A stretch of 57,394 nt of DNA. Origin: Plastoroseomonas hellenica. Lineage in GTDB: Bacteria > Pseudomonadota > Alphaproteobacteria > Acetobacterales > Acetobacteraceae. This document shows, piece by piece, positions 34,087-42,972 of the stretch. The position numbers and the translations under genes are program-made. The notes below the pieces were generated by a model. It had not been told where the DNA came from, ran no database searches, and was given only the letters and a program-made list of their open reading frames with translations. The first letter of the stretch is position 1. Each line of letters opens with the position of its first letter. Where the stretch lies: positions 1 to 57,394 of the forward strand of contig NZ_JAAGBB010000039.1 of assembly GCF_018129085.1 (NCBI RefSeq). The letters run 5' to 3'.

Positions 34087-35784
34087 ATGCCCGACGGCAC
34101 CACCGTGAAGCCCCCCTCCGGCGCCGAGGCCATCAAGCGCGGCAGCCTGGGCCTGCGCGGCACCATCGCCGAGGAGATCGGCGCCGATGACGTGCGTGGC
34201 GGGCTTTCCGAGGCGTCCTACACGCTGCTGAAATTCCACGGCACTTATGAGCAGTTTGATCGCGATACCGCGACCGAGCGCAAGCAGCGGGGCGAGGACA
34301 AGGACTGGTCCTTCATGGTCCGGGTCCGCGCCCCTGCCGGGCGGCTGACCGCTGCCCAGTTCCTGGCCCTGGATGCGCTGGCCGATACCCATGCCGACGG
34401 CACCCTGCGGCTGACCTCCCGCCAGGGCGTGCAATTCCACGGCGTAATTCGGGAGAACCTGAAGGGCACCATCGCGGCGATCAACGAGACGCTGCTGACC
34501 ACCCTCGCCGCCTGCGGCGACGTGGTGCGCAACGTCATCACCTCCCCGGCGCCGCGCCGGGATGCCCTGCATGCTCGGCTGGAGGCGGAGGCCTTCCGCC
34601 TCTCCTCCGCGCTGCTGCCGCGGACCCGCGCCCATCACCAGCTCTTCCTCGGTGAGGAGGGCGACGAGGCGGCGGCGGTCGATGAGCCGCTCTACGGCCC
34701 GACCTACCTGCCGCGGAAGTTCAAGATCGCCCTGGTCCATCCTGCCGACAACACGCCGGACGTGCTCGCCAACGACCTCGGCTTCATTGCGGTGACCGAA
34801 GGCGAGGCGCTGACGGGCTGGATCCTGACCATCGGCGGCGGCATGGGCATGACCCACAACAAGCCCGCCACCTATCCGCGCCTGGCCGACCCCATCGCCC
34901 TGATCGGCCCCGACGAGGTGCTGGAGGTGGCCGAAGCCGTGGTCCGCCTGTCCCGCGACCATGGCGACCGCTCCGACCGCAAGCACGCCCGGCTGAAATA
35001 CGTGGTCGCCGAGAAGGGCGTCGCCTGGGTGCGGGAGCGGCTGGAAGCCGATCTCGGCCGGCCCCTGGCGCCCGCCCCCGCCCTGCCGAAGCTCGCGGTG
35101 CCGGAGCTGCTCGGCTGGCATGAGCAGGGCGACGGCAGGCTCTGGCTCGGCCTGCCTATCGCCTCCGGCCGCATCGCCGGCCGGCTGCGGGAAGGCTTGC
35201 GGGAGGTGGTGCGCCGCTTCGCCCCGAACCCGATCGCGACGCCGCAGCAGGACCTGATCCTGTCCGACATCGCCGCCGCCGACCGCCCGGCGATCGAGGC
35301 CATCCTGCGCGACCACGGTGCGGTCTTCGCGGAGGAGCTGACGCCGCTCGCGCGCTGGTCGCTCGCCTGCGTGGCGCTGCCGACCTGCGGCCAGTCGCTG
35401 GCCGAAGGGGAGCGCGTGCACCACCCGATCCTGGCCGATGTCCAGGCGGCGCTCGCCCGCCACGGGCTGCTCGGCGAGCGGATCAGCCTGCGCCTGACCG
35501 GCTGCCCGAATGGCTGCGCCCGGCCCTATGCCGGCGATATCGGCGTGGTCGGCCGCGCCCCCGGCCTCTACACTCTCTTCGTCGGTGGCGATTTCGCCGG
35601 CACCCGCCTGTCCTTCCCGCTGGCCGATAAGGTGAAGCAGGAAGCGGTGGGCGCGACCCTCGACCCGGTGCTCGCCGCTTATGCGGCGCAGCGCGTGGCG
35701 GGCGAGGGTTTCGGGGATTTCTGCAGCCGCATCGGTGCCGATGCGGTGCGCGGGCTGCTAGTAGGGGAGACCAAAGCCGCCTGA
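34087..35784 (+). CDS. cysI: Assimilatory sulfite reductase hemoprotein subunit
   Basis: A 565-residue siroheme/[4Fe-4S] reductase converting sulfite to sulfide. Cluster cysteines C428 and C434 (CX5C), then C473 and C477 (CX3C, TGCPNGCARPY); the 39-residue spacing between pairs matches the E. coli enzyme. SRQGVQFHGV near residue 111 is the conserved substrate-site region. ATG at 34087. No flavoprotein (CysJ) gene is nearby, so the electron donor is encoded elsewhere or is ferredoxin. TGATG overlap with the following siroheme gene. Confidence 0.92.
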   Translation: MPDGTTVKPPSGAEAIKRGSLGLRGTIAEEIGADDVRGGLSEASYTLLKFHGTYEQFDRDTATERKQRGEDKDWSFMVRVRAPAGRLTAAQFLALDALADTHADGTLRLTSRQGVQFHGVIRENLKGTIAAINETLLTTLAACGDVVRNVITSPAPRRDALHARLEAEAFRLSSALLPRTRAHHQLFLGEEGDEAAAVDEPLYGPTYLPRKFKIALVHPADNTPDVLANDLGFIAVTEGEALTGWILTIGGGMGMTHNKPATYPRLADPIALIGPDEVLEVAEAVVRLSRDHGDRSDRKHARLKYVVAEKGVAWVRERLEADLGRPLAPAPALPKLAVPELLGWHEQGDGRLWLGLPIASGRIAGRLREGLREVVRRFAPNPIATPQQDLILSDIAAADRPAIEAILRDHGAVFAEELTPLARWSLACVALPTCGQSLAEGERVHHPILADVQAALARHGLLGERISLRLTGCPNGCARPYAGDIGVVGRAPGLYTLFVGGDFAGTRLSFPLADKVKQEAVGATLDPVLAAYAAQRVAGEGFGDFCSRIGADAVRGLLVGETKAA

Positions 35785-36296
35785 TGCTGCCCCTCGTCTT
35801 CCTGCCGACGACGCCGGTGCTGCTGGTGGGCGAAGGGCCCGCCTTCGACAAGCGCCGCGCCCTGCTGGAAGCCGCCGGCATCACGCGCCTGACGGTGCTC
35901 TCCACCCGTCCCGACGCGGCGGCGCTCGACGCCGCCCGGCTGGTCTTCGGCGCCGGCCTCTCCCGCGCGGACTCCGAATGGCTGGCAGCCGAGGCGCGGG
36001 CGCGCGGCACGCCGGTGAATATCGAGGACGTGCCGGATCTCTGCGACCTGCACGTCCCCTCCATCGTGCGCCGCGGTGACCTGCTGCTCTCCGTCTCCAC
36101 CGCCGGCGGCGCGCCGACCTTGGCGGTCGCGCTGCGGGAATGGCTGGAAGCCCAGTTCGGCCCGGAATGGGCGGAGCACCTGGCGGAGGTCGCGGCGCTC
36201 CGCACCCGCCTCCGCGCCGAGGGCGCCAAGCCGTCCGAGGTTATCGCCGCGCTGCGCACGCATCTGGCCGGGGCCGGCTGGCCGCCTTTGACCTGA
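35784..36296 (+). CDS. Precorrin-2 dehydrogenase / siroheme synthase N-terminal-type protein
   Basis: A 170-residue NAD-binding protein resembling the CysG N-terminal (Met8-type) domain, which oxidises precorrin-2 and may insert iron. It has a Rossmann start (PVLLVGEGPAFDKRRALLEAAG), LVFGAGLSR, then DVPDLCDLHVPSIVRRGDLL and the STAGGAPTLAVALRE segment typical of the family. Shorter than Met8, lacking part of the C-terminal helices. Overlaps the sulfite reductase stop by one base (TGATG). Completes a split CysG with the gene at 33170. Confidence 0.82.
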   Translation: MLPLVFLPTTPVLLVGEGPAFDKRRALLEAAGITRLTVLSTRPDAAALDAARLVFGAGLSRADSEWLAAEARARGTPVNIEDVPDLCDLHVPSIVRRGDLLLSVSTAGGAPTLAVALREWLEAQFGPEWAEHLAEVAALRTRLRAEGAKPSEVIAALRTHLAGAGWPPLT

Positions 36297-36341
36297 CTTG
36301 CGTAAACCGCGCGGCAAGGATCGCGCGTGCAGGATGGCGGC

Positions 36342-36860
36342 ATGTGGCGCTTCCTCCTCCTGCTGCTGCTGATCGCGCTGCCGGCGATGGCGCAGGATGC
36401 GCGCCCGCTGCTCGGCCCGGGGACCCTGCCTCCCCGCGGGCCTGTCGCCGCCGCCCCCTCCACCATTCCGCCCTTGGCTGTCGCCCCCTCCGTCGTAGAG
36501 GCCGAACCCGCCCCCCCGCCGCTGTCGGGCGAGGGCAAGGCGCCGGAACAGCCGCTGCCCGCCCAGGCGCAGCAGGCCCCGATGCCACCCCCCTTGGCGA
36601 CGCCCGCACCAGGCCTGACGCTCGCCCCCGACCCCGCGCGCTGCGGCCCGGCCCGCGAAGGCCAGGTCGCCTGCATGTCGGGCCGCCTCTGCGCCTGCCG
36701 CTTCGAGCGCGGCGGGCAACTCACCGGCCGCGGTGATCATTTCGCATGGGATTGCGGGCCGCTCCGCCCATCCTGCGACCTGCCGCCGGCCGACCTTTCG
36801 GGCGGCGCGGTGCAGCCGGAGATCCTCATCATGCCGGAGATCGGGCCGCGGCGGCGCTGA
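36342..36860 (+). CDS. Secreted Pro-rich, Cys-containing protein of unknown function
   Basis: A 172-residue exported protein: signal peptide (MWRFLLLLLLIALPAMAQ), a Pro/Ala-rich linker (about 20-95) and a small C-terminal domain with six cysteines (ARCGPAREGQVACMSGRLCA, then CRFERGG, DCGPLRPSCDLPP) that could form disulfides. ATG at 36342 with AGGA upstream is chosen; a GTG at 36327 would add five residues. Family not recognised. Confidence 0.65.
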   Translation: MWRFLLLLLLIALPAMAQDARPLLGPGTLPPRGPVAAAPSTIPPLAVAPSVVEAEPAPPPLSGEGKAPEQPLPAQAQQAPMPPPLATPAPGLTLAPDPARCGPAREGQVACMSGRLCACRFERGGQLTGRGDHFAWDCGPLRPSCDLPPADLSGGAVQPEILIMPEIGPRRR

Positions 36861-36912
36861 GGGTATGGGCCGAGGGGCGACGGCCCCCCATAACCCCGCT
36901 AAACCCCGCGCG

Positions 36913-39402
36913 ATGTCCGACACCCTTCCCGTGCGCGAGGCGCTGCCGGCCCTGACGGAGGCGCTGCGCACCGGCCCCAATGCCGTGCTCATCGCGCCGC
37001 CAGGCGCCGGCAAGACCACCCTCGTGCCGCTCATCCTGAAGGACGAGCCCTGGGCCGCCGCCGGCAAGCTGCTGCTGCTGGAGCCCCGCCGCGTCGCCGC
37101 CCGCGCTGCCGCCCGGCGCATGGCCGATACCCTGGGCGAGGCACCCGGCCAGACCATCGGCCTTTCCACGCGGCTCGACCGCGCCATCTCGGCGGCGACC
37201 CGGGTCGAGGTCGTCACCGAAGGCCTGCTGGTCCGCCGCCTGCAATCCGATCCGGGGCTCGAGGGCGTCGCCGGCGTAATCTTCGACGAAGCGCATGAGC
37301 GCAATCTCGACACCGACCTGGCGCTGGCCTTCTGCCTCGACCTGCAATCGGCGCTGCGCCCCGAGATCCGGCTGCTGGCGATGTCGGCGACCATCGACGG
37401 CGGCGCCTTCGCCAGGCTTTTGAGGGGCGGGCCGATTCACGCCTCCGCGCCTGACGGCGCTCCGACGATCGGACCGCCGAACGCGCCCATCATCGAAAGC
37501 ATGGGCCGCGCCCATTCCGTGCGCATCGTCCATCGCGCACGCGAGCTCACCGACGCGCGCGACCTGCCGGAAGCCATGGCCGGCACCATCCGGGAGGCGC
37601 TGCGCGAGAATCCCGGCGACCTGCTCGCCTTCCTGCCCGGCTGGGGTGAGATCCGGCGTACCGCCGAGCGCCTCGCTGGCCTCGATGCCGATGTCCTGCC
37701 GCTGCACGGCGAGTTGCCGCCCGCCGAGCAGGACCGGGCGCTGACCCCGGGGCCGCGCCGCAAGGTCGTGCTGGCGACCTCGATCGCCGAGACCTCGCTC
37801 ACTGTCCCGGGCGTCCGCATCGTGGTCGATGGCGGCTTCCGCCGCGCCCCGCGCCTCGACCCCGCGACCGGCCTGGCGCGGCTGGCGACCCTCCGCATCT
37901 CCCGCGCCGCCGCCGAGCAGCGCGCCGGGCGCGCGGGCCGCGAGGCGCCTGGCATCGCCTATCGCCTCTGGACCGAGGCGCTGCATCGCGGCCTCGCGCC
38001 CGCCGACCGGCCGGAGATCCTGGAGGCCGAGCTCTCCTCGCTCGCGCTCGACTGTGCCGCCTGGGGTGCCGAGCCCGCTTCGCTCGCTTTCCTCGACCCG
38101 CCGCCCGCCGGCGCGCTCGCCGCCGCCGGCGCGCTGTTGCGCGACCTCGATGCACTCGACGCCGAGGGTCGCATCACCGCGACCGGCCGGCGCATGGCCC
38201 GCCTCGGCACCCATCCGCGTCTGGCCCGGATGATGCTGGAAGCCGCGCATGAGGGCGAGGCGGCGCTCGCCGCCGACCTCGCCGCCCTGCTGGAGGAACG
38301 CGACCCGATCCGCGGGCGGGAAGCGCCGTCGGACATCCATCTCCGCCTCGACCTGCTGCAGGGGCGCGACGACGCCGCGGCCGATCGCGGCGCCGTCGCC
38401 CGGATCCGCCGCGCCGCGACCATGCATCGCCGGCGCCTCGGCGTCCCCGCTGGCGCGGAAGCCGAAGGCGATGCCGGCGCCCTGCTCGCCGCCGGCTTCC
38501 CGGACCGCATCGCCGCCCGGCGCGGCACCATGGAAGGCGCCTTCCGCCTCGCCTCCGGCCAGGGCGCCCGGCTGCCGGCGACCGATCCGCTGCGCAAATC
38601 GGCGCTGCTCGCCGTCGCCGATCTGGAGCTGCAGGGCACCGAGGCACGCATCCGCATGGCGGCCCCCCTCGATCGCGCCATCCTCGAATCCCGCTTCCCC
38701 GACCGCCTGCGGCGGGAGGAAGGCGCCGCCTTCGACGCCCGGGCCGGCGCCGTCCTCGCCCGCCGCCGGCTGATGTTCGGCCCCTTGGTGCTGGAGGAGG
38801 CGCCACTCGATGCCGTCGATCCGGCCCTGGTCGCCGAGGCATTGGCGGTCGCGGCCGCGGAGCGCGGCTTGCGCGACCTCCGCTGGTCCGACGCGGCCCG
38901 CCAGCTCCAGGCCCGGATCGGCTGGATGCGCCGGGCGGAGGGCGAGGCCTGGCCCGACCTCTCCGACGCCACCCTCATCGCCACCGCCCGCGACTGGCTG
39001 GCCCCCTGGTGCGCCGGCCGCACGAAGCTCGCGGAGCTCGGCGCCCTCGATCTGCATGAGGTGCTGGCCGGCGCCCTGCCCTATGAGCAGCGCCGCGCCC
39101 TGGACGCCGCCCTGCCCACCCGCCTGGCGCTGCCCGCCGGCCGGTCGGCGGCGATCGACTACGCGCGGGAGGTGCCGACCCTCGAAGCCCGCGCCCAACA
39201 CCTGTTCGGCCTCGCCCGCCTGCCGCCGCTGGCCGGTGGGCGCGTGCCGCTGCAGGCGGCACTGCTCTCCCCGGCGGGGCGCCCGATCGCGGTCACCGGC
39301 GACCTCGCCGGCTTCTGGTCCGGAAGCTGGGCAGAGGTCCGGAAGGAGATGCGCGGCCGCTACCCCAAACATGCCTGGCCCGAGGATCCCGCTTCCAGTT
39401 GA
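36913..39402 (+). CDS. hrpB: ATP-dependent helicase HrpB (DEAH family)
   Basis: An 829-residue DEAH-box helicase. Walker A APPGAGKTT (28-36), DEAH (125-128), motif III SAT (LAMSATIDG), motif VI region EQRAGRAGR, and a long HrpB-type C-terminal domain ending in RGRYPKHAWPEDP. Compared with the usual family sequence, about 18 extra residues (GGPIHASAPDGAPTIGPP) sit between LLR and NAPIIESMGRA; the matching DNA (37426-37478) looks like a palindromic repeat inserted in frame. ATG at 36913; no ribosome-binding site is evident. Cellular role of HrpB is poorly defined. Confidence 0.92.
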   Translation: MSDTLPVREALPALTEALRTGPNAVLIAPPGAGKTTLVPLILKDEPWAAAGKLLLLEPRRVAARAAARRMADTLGEAPGQTIGLSTRLDRAISAATRVEVVTEGLLVRRLQSDPGLEGVAGVIFDEAHERNLDTDLALAFCLDLQSALRPEIRLLAMSATIDGGAFARLLRGGPIHASAPDGAPTIGPPNAPIIESMGRAHSVRIVHRARELTDARDLPEAMAGTIREALRENPGDLLAFLPGWGEIRRTAERLAGLDADVLPLHGELPPAEQDRALTPGPRRKVVLATSIAETSLTVPGVRIVVDGGFRRAPRLDPATGLARLATLRISRAAAEQRAGRAGREAPGIAYRLWTEALHRGLAPADRPEILEAELSSLALDCAAWGAEPASLAFLDPPPAGALAAAGALLRDLDALDAEGRITATGRRMARLGTHPRLARMMLEAAHEGEAALAADLAALLEERDPIRGREAPSDIHLRLDLLQGRDDAAADRGAVARIRRAATMHRRRLGVPAGAEAEGDAGALLAAGFPDRIAARRGTMEGAFRLASGQGARLPATDPLRKSALLAVADLELQGTEARIRMAAPLDRAILESRFPDRLRREEGAAFDARAGAVLARRRLMFGPLVLEEAPLDAVDPALVAEALAVAAAERGLRDLRWSDAARQLQARIGWMRRAEGEAWPDLSDATLIATARDWLAPWCAGRTKLAELGALDLHEVLAGALPYEQRRALDAALPTRLALPAGRSAAIDYAREVPTLEARAQHLFGLARLPPLAGGRVPLQAALLSPAGRPIAVTGDLAGFWSGSWAEVRKEMRGRYPKHAWPEDPASS
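37426..37478 (+). repeat. Palindromic element apparently inserted in frame in hrpB
   Basis: Outer arms GGCGGGCCGAT (37426-37436) and ATCGGACCGCC (37468-37478) pair with one mismatch. Then comes a TCA bulge, and an apical hairpin GCGCC (37447-37451), loop TGAC, GGCGC (37456-37460), followed by TC. The order of parts and the GATTCACGC and CGATC words match the elements at 17805-17849 and 55876-55922, with compensating stem changes. Confidence 0.65.
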
Positions 39403-39476
39403 AGCCGGGCCCGGGCGCACGCACATTGGCCGGCAGGGCGCTTTCGCCCCCGTATCCACAGGACCTTCCCCGCGTC

Positions 39477-40532
39477 ATGGCCGCAATCGCCACCCGCCGC
39501 GTGCTCTTCAGCGGTCTCGTCGCCTCTGCCTTCCTCCCCGTCATCCCCGCCTTTGCCCAGCGCGGCGCCCTGCTGCCCGACTTCGCGGATCTGGCGGAAC
39601 GCATCCTTCCCGCCGTGGTGAACATTTCCGTGACCGGATCGGAAGCCCCGCGCATCCCGCCGGAACTCCGCGGCACGCCGCTGGAGCGGCAGTTCCGCGA
39701 CCGCTTCCGCGGCCCGCAGACCCAGGGCGCCGGATCAGGCTTCGTCATCGAGGCCTCGGGCTTCATCGTCACCAACAACCACGTCATCGGCAACGCCAGC
39801 CGCGTGACGGTCGGCCTGCAGGACGGCACCGAGCTGCCGGCCCGCGTCGTCGCGGTGGACGACCTGACCGACCTCGCGCTGCTCAAGGTCGAGTCCCGCC
39901 GCAGCCTGCCGACCGTGCCCTGGGGCTCCTCCGCCGCCATGCGCGTCGGCAACTGGGTGCTGGCGGCCGGCAATCCCTTCGCGCTCGGCGGCACCATCAC
40001 CTCCGGCATCATCTCGGCCCGCGGCCGCGACATCGGCGGCGCCTTCGACGACTTCCTGCAGACCGACGCCCCGATCAACCCCGGCAATTCCGGCGGCCCG
40101 CTGTTCAACACCAATGGCGAAGTGATCGGCATCAACACCGCGATCTACTCGCCCTCCGGCGCCTCCGCCGGCATCGGCTTCGCGGTGCCCTCCGACCTCG
40201 CGCGCCCGGTGATCGAGCAGCTCATCCGCGGCGGCCGCGTCGATCGCGGCTGGCTCGGCGTCTCGGTGCAGGACGCCGCCGACATGGCGCGCGGCCAGCG
40301 CGGCGCGCTGGTGATGGGGGTCGAGCGTGGCAGCCCCGCGGCCCGCGCCGGGCTGCGGCAGGGTGATGTGGTGGTGCAGCTCAATGGCGAAAGGCTGGAA
40401 GGCTCCCGCAGCCTGGTGCGCGGCGTCGCCCTGCTGCCGCCGGGCCAGACCGTCCGCCTGACCCTGGTCCGCGACGGCCGCCAGCAGGAGGTCGCGGTCC
40501 AGATCGGTCGCCGGCCGGCGACCAATGGATGA
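39477..40532 (+). CDS. Deg/HtrA-type serine protease with one PDZ domain
   Basis: A 351-residue periplasmic trypsin-like protease: signal peptide (about 1-27, PVIPAFAQ), protease domain with H102 (TNNHVIG), D132 (DLTDLALLK) and S205 (GNSGGPLF), and one C-terminal PDZ domain (about 246-345; GWLGVSVQ, GSPAARAGLRQGDVVV). One PDZ makes it DegS-like in layout, but the cleavable-looking signal suggests a soluble protease. ATG at 39477 with AGGA upstream. A two-component system follows after a 190-bp gap; a protease-envelope-stress link is possible. Confidence 0.9.
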   Translation: MAAIATRRVLFSGLVASAFLPVIPAFAQRGALLPDFADLAERILPAVVNISVTGSEAPRIPPELRGTPLERQFRDRFRGPQTQGAGSGFVIEASGFIVTNNHVIGNASRVTVGLQDGTELPARVVAVDDLTDLALLKVESRRSLPTVPWGSSAAMRVGNWVLAAGNPFALGGTITSGIISARGRDIGGAFDDFLQTDAPINPGNSGGPLFNTNGEVIGINTAIYSPSGASAGIGFAVPSDLARPVIEQLIRGGRVDRGWLGVSVQDAADMARGQRGALVMGVERGSPAARAGLRQGDVVVQLNGERLEGSRSLVRGVALLPPGQTVRLTLVRDGRQQEVAVQIGRRPATNG

Positions 40533-40539
40533 GCCGCGT

Positions 40540-40566
40540 CCGGGGCAGGGCAGCGCCCCTCCCCGG
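40540..40566. terminator. GC-rich hairpin after the protease gene
   Basis: CCGGGG (40540-40545) pairs with CCCCGG (40561-40566), and GGGC (40548-40551) with GCCC (40555-40558). It starts eight bases after the stop codon. There is no T-run, so termination is only suggested by position. Confidence 0.4.
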
Positions 40567-40718
40567 GCAAGCCCCCCCGGCTGGCGCCCTGGAGCTTCGA
40601 GGCCTAGTGTCCTGCCCGCAAAGTTCGTTGCGTTTCGCAGCGAGCGGAGCGGATAAGCAGGCCACCGCAAACAAGGCCTACTCTCCCGCTGAACCTTGTG
40701 CCGTAGAGGGCCGCCGCA

Positions 40719-41399
40719 TTGCGTATTCTCCTGGTTGAGGACGACGTCGAGGTCGCCCGCTTCGTCCGCAAGGGTCTGCAGGAAGCCGGTCATACCGTCG
40801 AGCATGCCCCGAACGGCCGCGATGGCCTGTTCCTCGCCGCCTCCGAGCAGTTCGACATGATGGTGCTGGACCGCATGCTGCCGGGCGGCGTCGATGGCGT
40901 GCGCCTGGTCGAGACGCTGCGCACCCAGGGCAACAAGACGCCGGTCCTGTTCCTCTCCGCACTCTCCGCCGTCGACGAGCGGGTGAAGGGGCTCAAGGCC
41001 GGTGGCGACGACTACCTGGTGAAGCCCTTCGCCTTCGCCGAGCTGCTGGCGCGGGTCGAGGCGCTCGGCCGCCGCCCGGCCTCCGACGCGCCGGCGACCA
41101 AGCTGCGCGTCGCCGACCTGGAGCTCGACCTGCTGTCCCGCACCGTGACGCGCGCCGGCAAGCGCATCGACGTGCAGCCGCGCGAGTTCCGCCTGCTGGA
41201 GCACCTGATGCGCCATGCCGGCCAGGTGGTGACCCGCACCATGCTGCTCGAGAAGGTGTGGGACTACCATTTCGACCCGCAGACCAACGTCATCGACGTG
41301 CATGTCAGCCGCCTGCGCCAGAAGCTCGATCGCGGCTTCGACCGGCCGCTGATCCACACCGTCCGCAACGCCGGCTACCTGATCCGCGCGGAGCCCTGA
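40719..41399 (+). CDS. OmpR/PhoB-family response regulator
   Basis: A 226-residue two-component response regulator. Receiver: acidic pair D8/D9 (VEDDVE), phospho-acceptor D51 (MVLDRMLP), S80 and K102 (VKPF). Winged-helix output with VQPREFRLLEHLMRHAG and VHVSRLRQKLD. Similar to the CusR/QseB group. TTG start at 40719 (AGAGGG upstream); no in-frame ATG fits because the first strand starts at residue 2. Paired with the histidine kinase at 41460. Confidence 0.92.
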   Translation: MRILLVEDDVEVARFVRKGLQEAGHTVEHAPNGRDGLFLAASEQFDMMVLDRMLPGGVDGVRLVETLRTQGNKTPVLFLSALSAVDERVKGLKAGGDDYLVKPFAFAELLARVEALGRRPASDAPATKLRVADLELDLLSRTVTRAGKRIDVQPREFRLLEHLMRHAGQVVTRTMLLEKVWDYHFDPQTNVIDVHVSRLRQKLDRGFDRPLIHTVRNAGYLIRAEP

Positions 41400-41459
41400 T
41401 GCCCCCGCTTCGCCAGCGCGAGCCTCGCGCCGGCGCCCGGGCGGCGGTGCCCTGACGCC

Positions 41460-42914
41460 ATGCGCCACGACCGCGTCGGCGCCCGCGCCCTGCCGCGCGA
41501 GGTCCCGGCGCGCCACGCCGAGGCGCTGGCGACAGCGCCGCCGCTCGGCCTGCTGCGCAGTGCCGGCGCCCGCTTCGCGCTGATCTTCGCCGGCACCTTC
41601 GTCACCGCGGCCATTGCCTTCACGGCAGTGCTCTGGTGGGGCACCGCCGGCGCGCTCGACCGGCAGACGGACGCCGCGGTGCGCGCCGATGCGCTGGCGT
41701 TGTCCGAACGCTGGCGCGACGGCGGCGTCTCCGCCGTGGTCGAAGGCATCGAAGACCGGCTGGCCGCCGATATCGAGAATCACGCGATCTACATGCTGCA
41801 GGCGCCCGACGGGCGGCGCGTCGCCGGCAATCTCAACCAATGGCCGGTGGCGGCCGACGCCCCCGGCGCCTGGGCCTACACCACCGTCCAGCGCGAAGGG
41901 CAGCCGGCGGAGGCCAGGCTGCACGACATCGTGCTGGAGGGCGGCTTCCGCCTGCTGATCGGGCGCGACATCGATGAGAAGACGCGGCTCCGCCAATTGC
42001 TGGGCGAAGGCGTCGCCTGGTCCTTCGGTGCCGCCATCACCTTCGCGATCATCGGCGCCTGGCTGATGCGCGGCATGCTGGCCAGCCGGCTGCGGCCTGC
42101 CTTCGCGACCGCCGCTTCCATCGCCGGCGGCGACCTGTCGCACCGCGTGCCGCTGACCGGGCGGCATGATGAGTTCGATCTGCTGGCCGCCACCATGAAC
42201 ACCATGCTGGACCGCATCGACCGGCTGATGAGCGGCGTGCGCGGCGTCTCCGACGCCATCGCGCACGACCTGCGCACCCCTATCGCCCGCGCCCGCGCCA
42301 AGCTGGAGGATGCGCTGGCGACCGCGCCGGACGAGGCGGCGCTGAAGCTGGCGGTGGAGCAGGGCATCGCCGATCTCGACGCCATCAGCCGGGTGTTCCA
42401 GGCCCTGCTCCGCATCGCGGAGGCCGAGGCCGGCGCCCGCCGCCGTGCCTTCGCGCCCTTCGACCTGGCCCCGGTGCTGGCGGATGCCGCTGACATCTAT
42501 GGCGCCGCCGCCGAGGCGCGCGGCCAGGTGCTGGACACCCGCATCCCCGAACGGCTGGAGATCGTGGGCGACCGCGACCTGCTGCTGCAGGCGGTGGCGA
42601 ACCTGCTCGACAACGCCGTGAAGTTCGCACCGCCGGATGGGCATGTGCTGCTGGCCGCCACCCTGCGCCCCGATGGCGGCGCCGAGGTGGTGGTGGAGGA
42701 TGACGGCCCCGGCCTCGCGCCCGCGGACCGCGCCCGCGCCGGCGAGCGCTTCTTCCGCGCCGACGCGGCCCGCACCACGCCGGGCTCCGGCCTCGGGCTG
42801 TCGCTGGTGCAGGCGGTCGCGCATCTGCATGGCGGCAGCTTGGCGCTCGGTGATGCGAAGCCCGGGCGGGAGAGCCCCGGCCTGCGCGTGACCCTCGGCC
42901 TCGGCCCCGCATGA
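41460..42914 (+). CDS. Sensor histidine kinase
   Basis: A 484-residue membrane kinase. Helices at about 38-60 and 186-208 enclose a periplasmic sensor domain. HAMP (about 209-262) precedes the DHp domain with phospho-acceptor H269 (AIAHDLRTPIARARAKL) and the catalytic domain with N-box (NLLDNAVKFAPP), DDGPG and GSGLGLSL. The cytoplasmic N-terminus of about 37 residues is longer than usual, so a later start is possible. Partner of the regulator at 40719. Signal unknown. Confidence 0.92.
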   Translation: MRHDRVGARALPREVPARHAEALATAPPLGLLRSAGARFALIFAGTFVTAAIAFTAVLWWGTAGALDRQTDAAVRADALALSERWRDGGVSAVVEGIEDRLAADIENHAIYMLQAPDGRRVAGNLNQWPVAADAPGAWAYTTVQREGQPAEARLHDIVLEGGFRLLIGRDIDEKTRLRQLLGEGVAWSFGAAITFAIIGAWLMRGMLASRLRPAFATAASIAGGDLSHRVPLTGRHDEFDLLAATMNTMLDRIDRLMSGVRGVSDAIAHDLRTPIARARAKLEDALATAPDEAALKLAVEQGIADLDAISRVFQALLRIAEAEAGARRRAFAPFDLAPVLADAADIYGAAAEARGQVLDTRIPERLEIVGDRDLLLQAVANLLDNAVKFAPPDGHVLLAATLRPDGGAEVVVEDDGPGLAPADRARAGERFFRADAARTTPGSGLGLSLVQAVAHLHGGSLALGDAKPGRESPGLRVTLGLGPA

Positions 42915-42972
42915 CGCGGCCTTCATCCGCTGCCCATCGCCCCGCGATGCGCCTTACCGCATCCTTGCGCCC

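Noticed and set aside
39452-39460. GTATCCACA, close to a DnaA box, before the protease gene
   Set aside because: A single isolated near-match in 57 kb is expected by chance and is far from dnaA; no cluster was found.
39735-42926. Very long open frame on the minus strand (over 1,000 codons) opposite the protease and two-component genes
   Set aside because: High GC with strong third-position bias keeps antisense frames open. Its translation is Arg/Gln/His/Ala-rich without domains, and the opposite strand holds well-supported genes.
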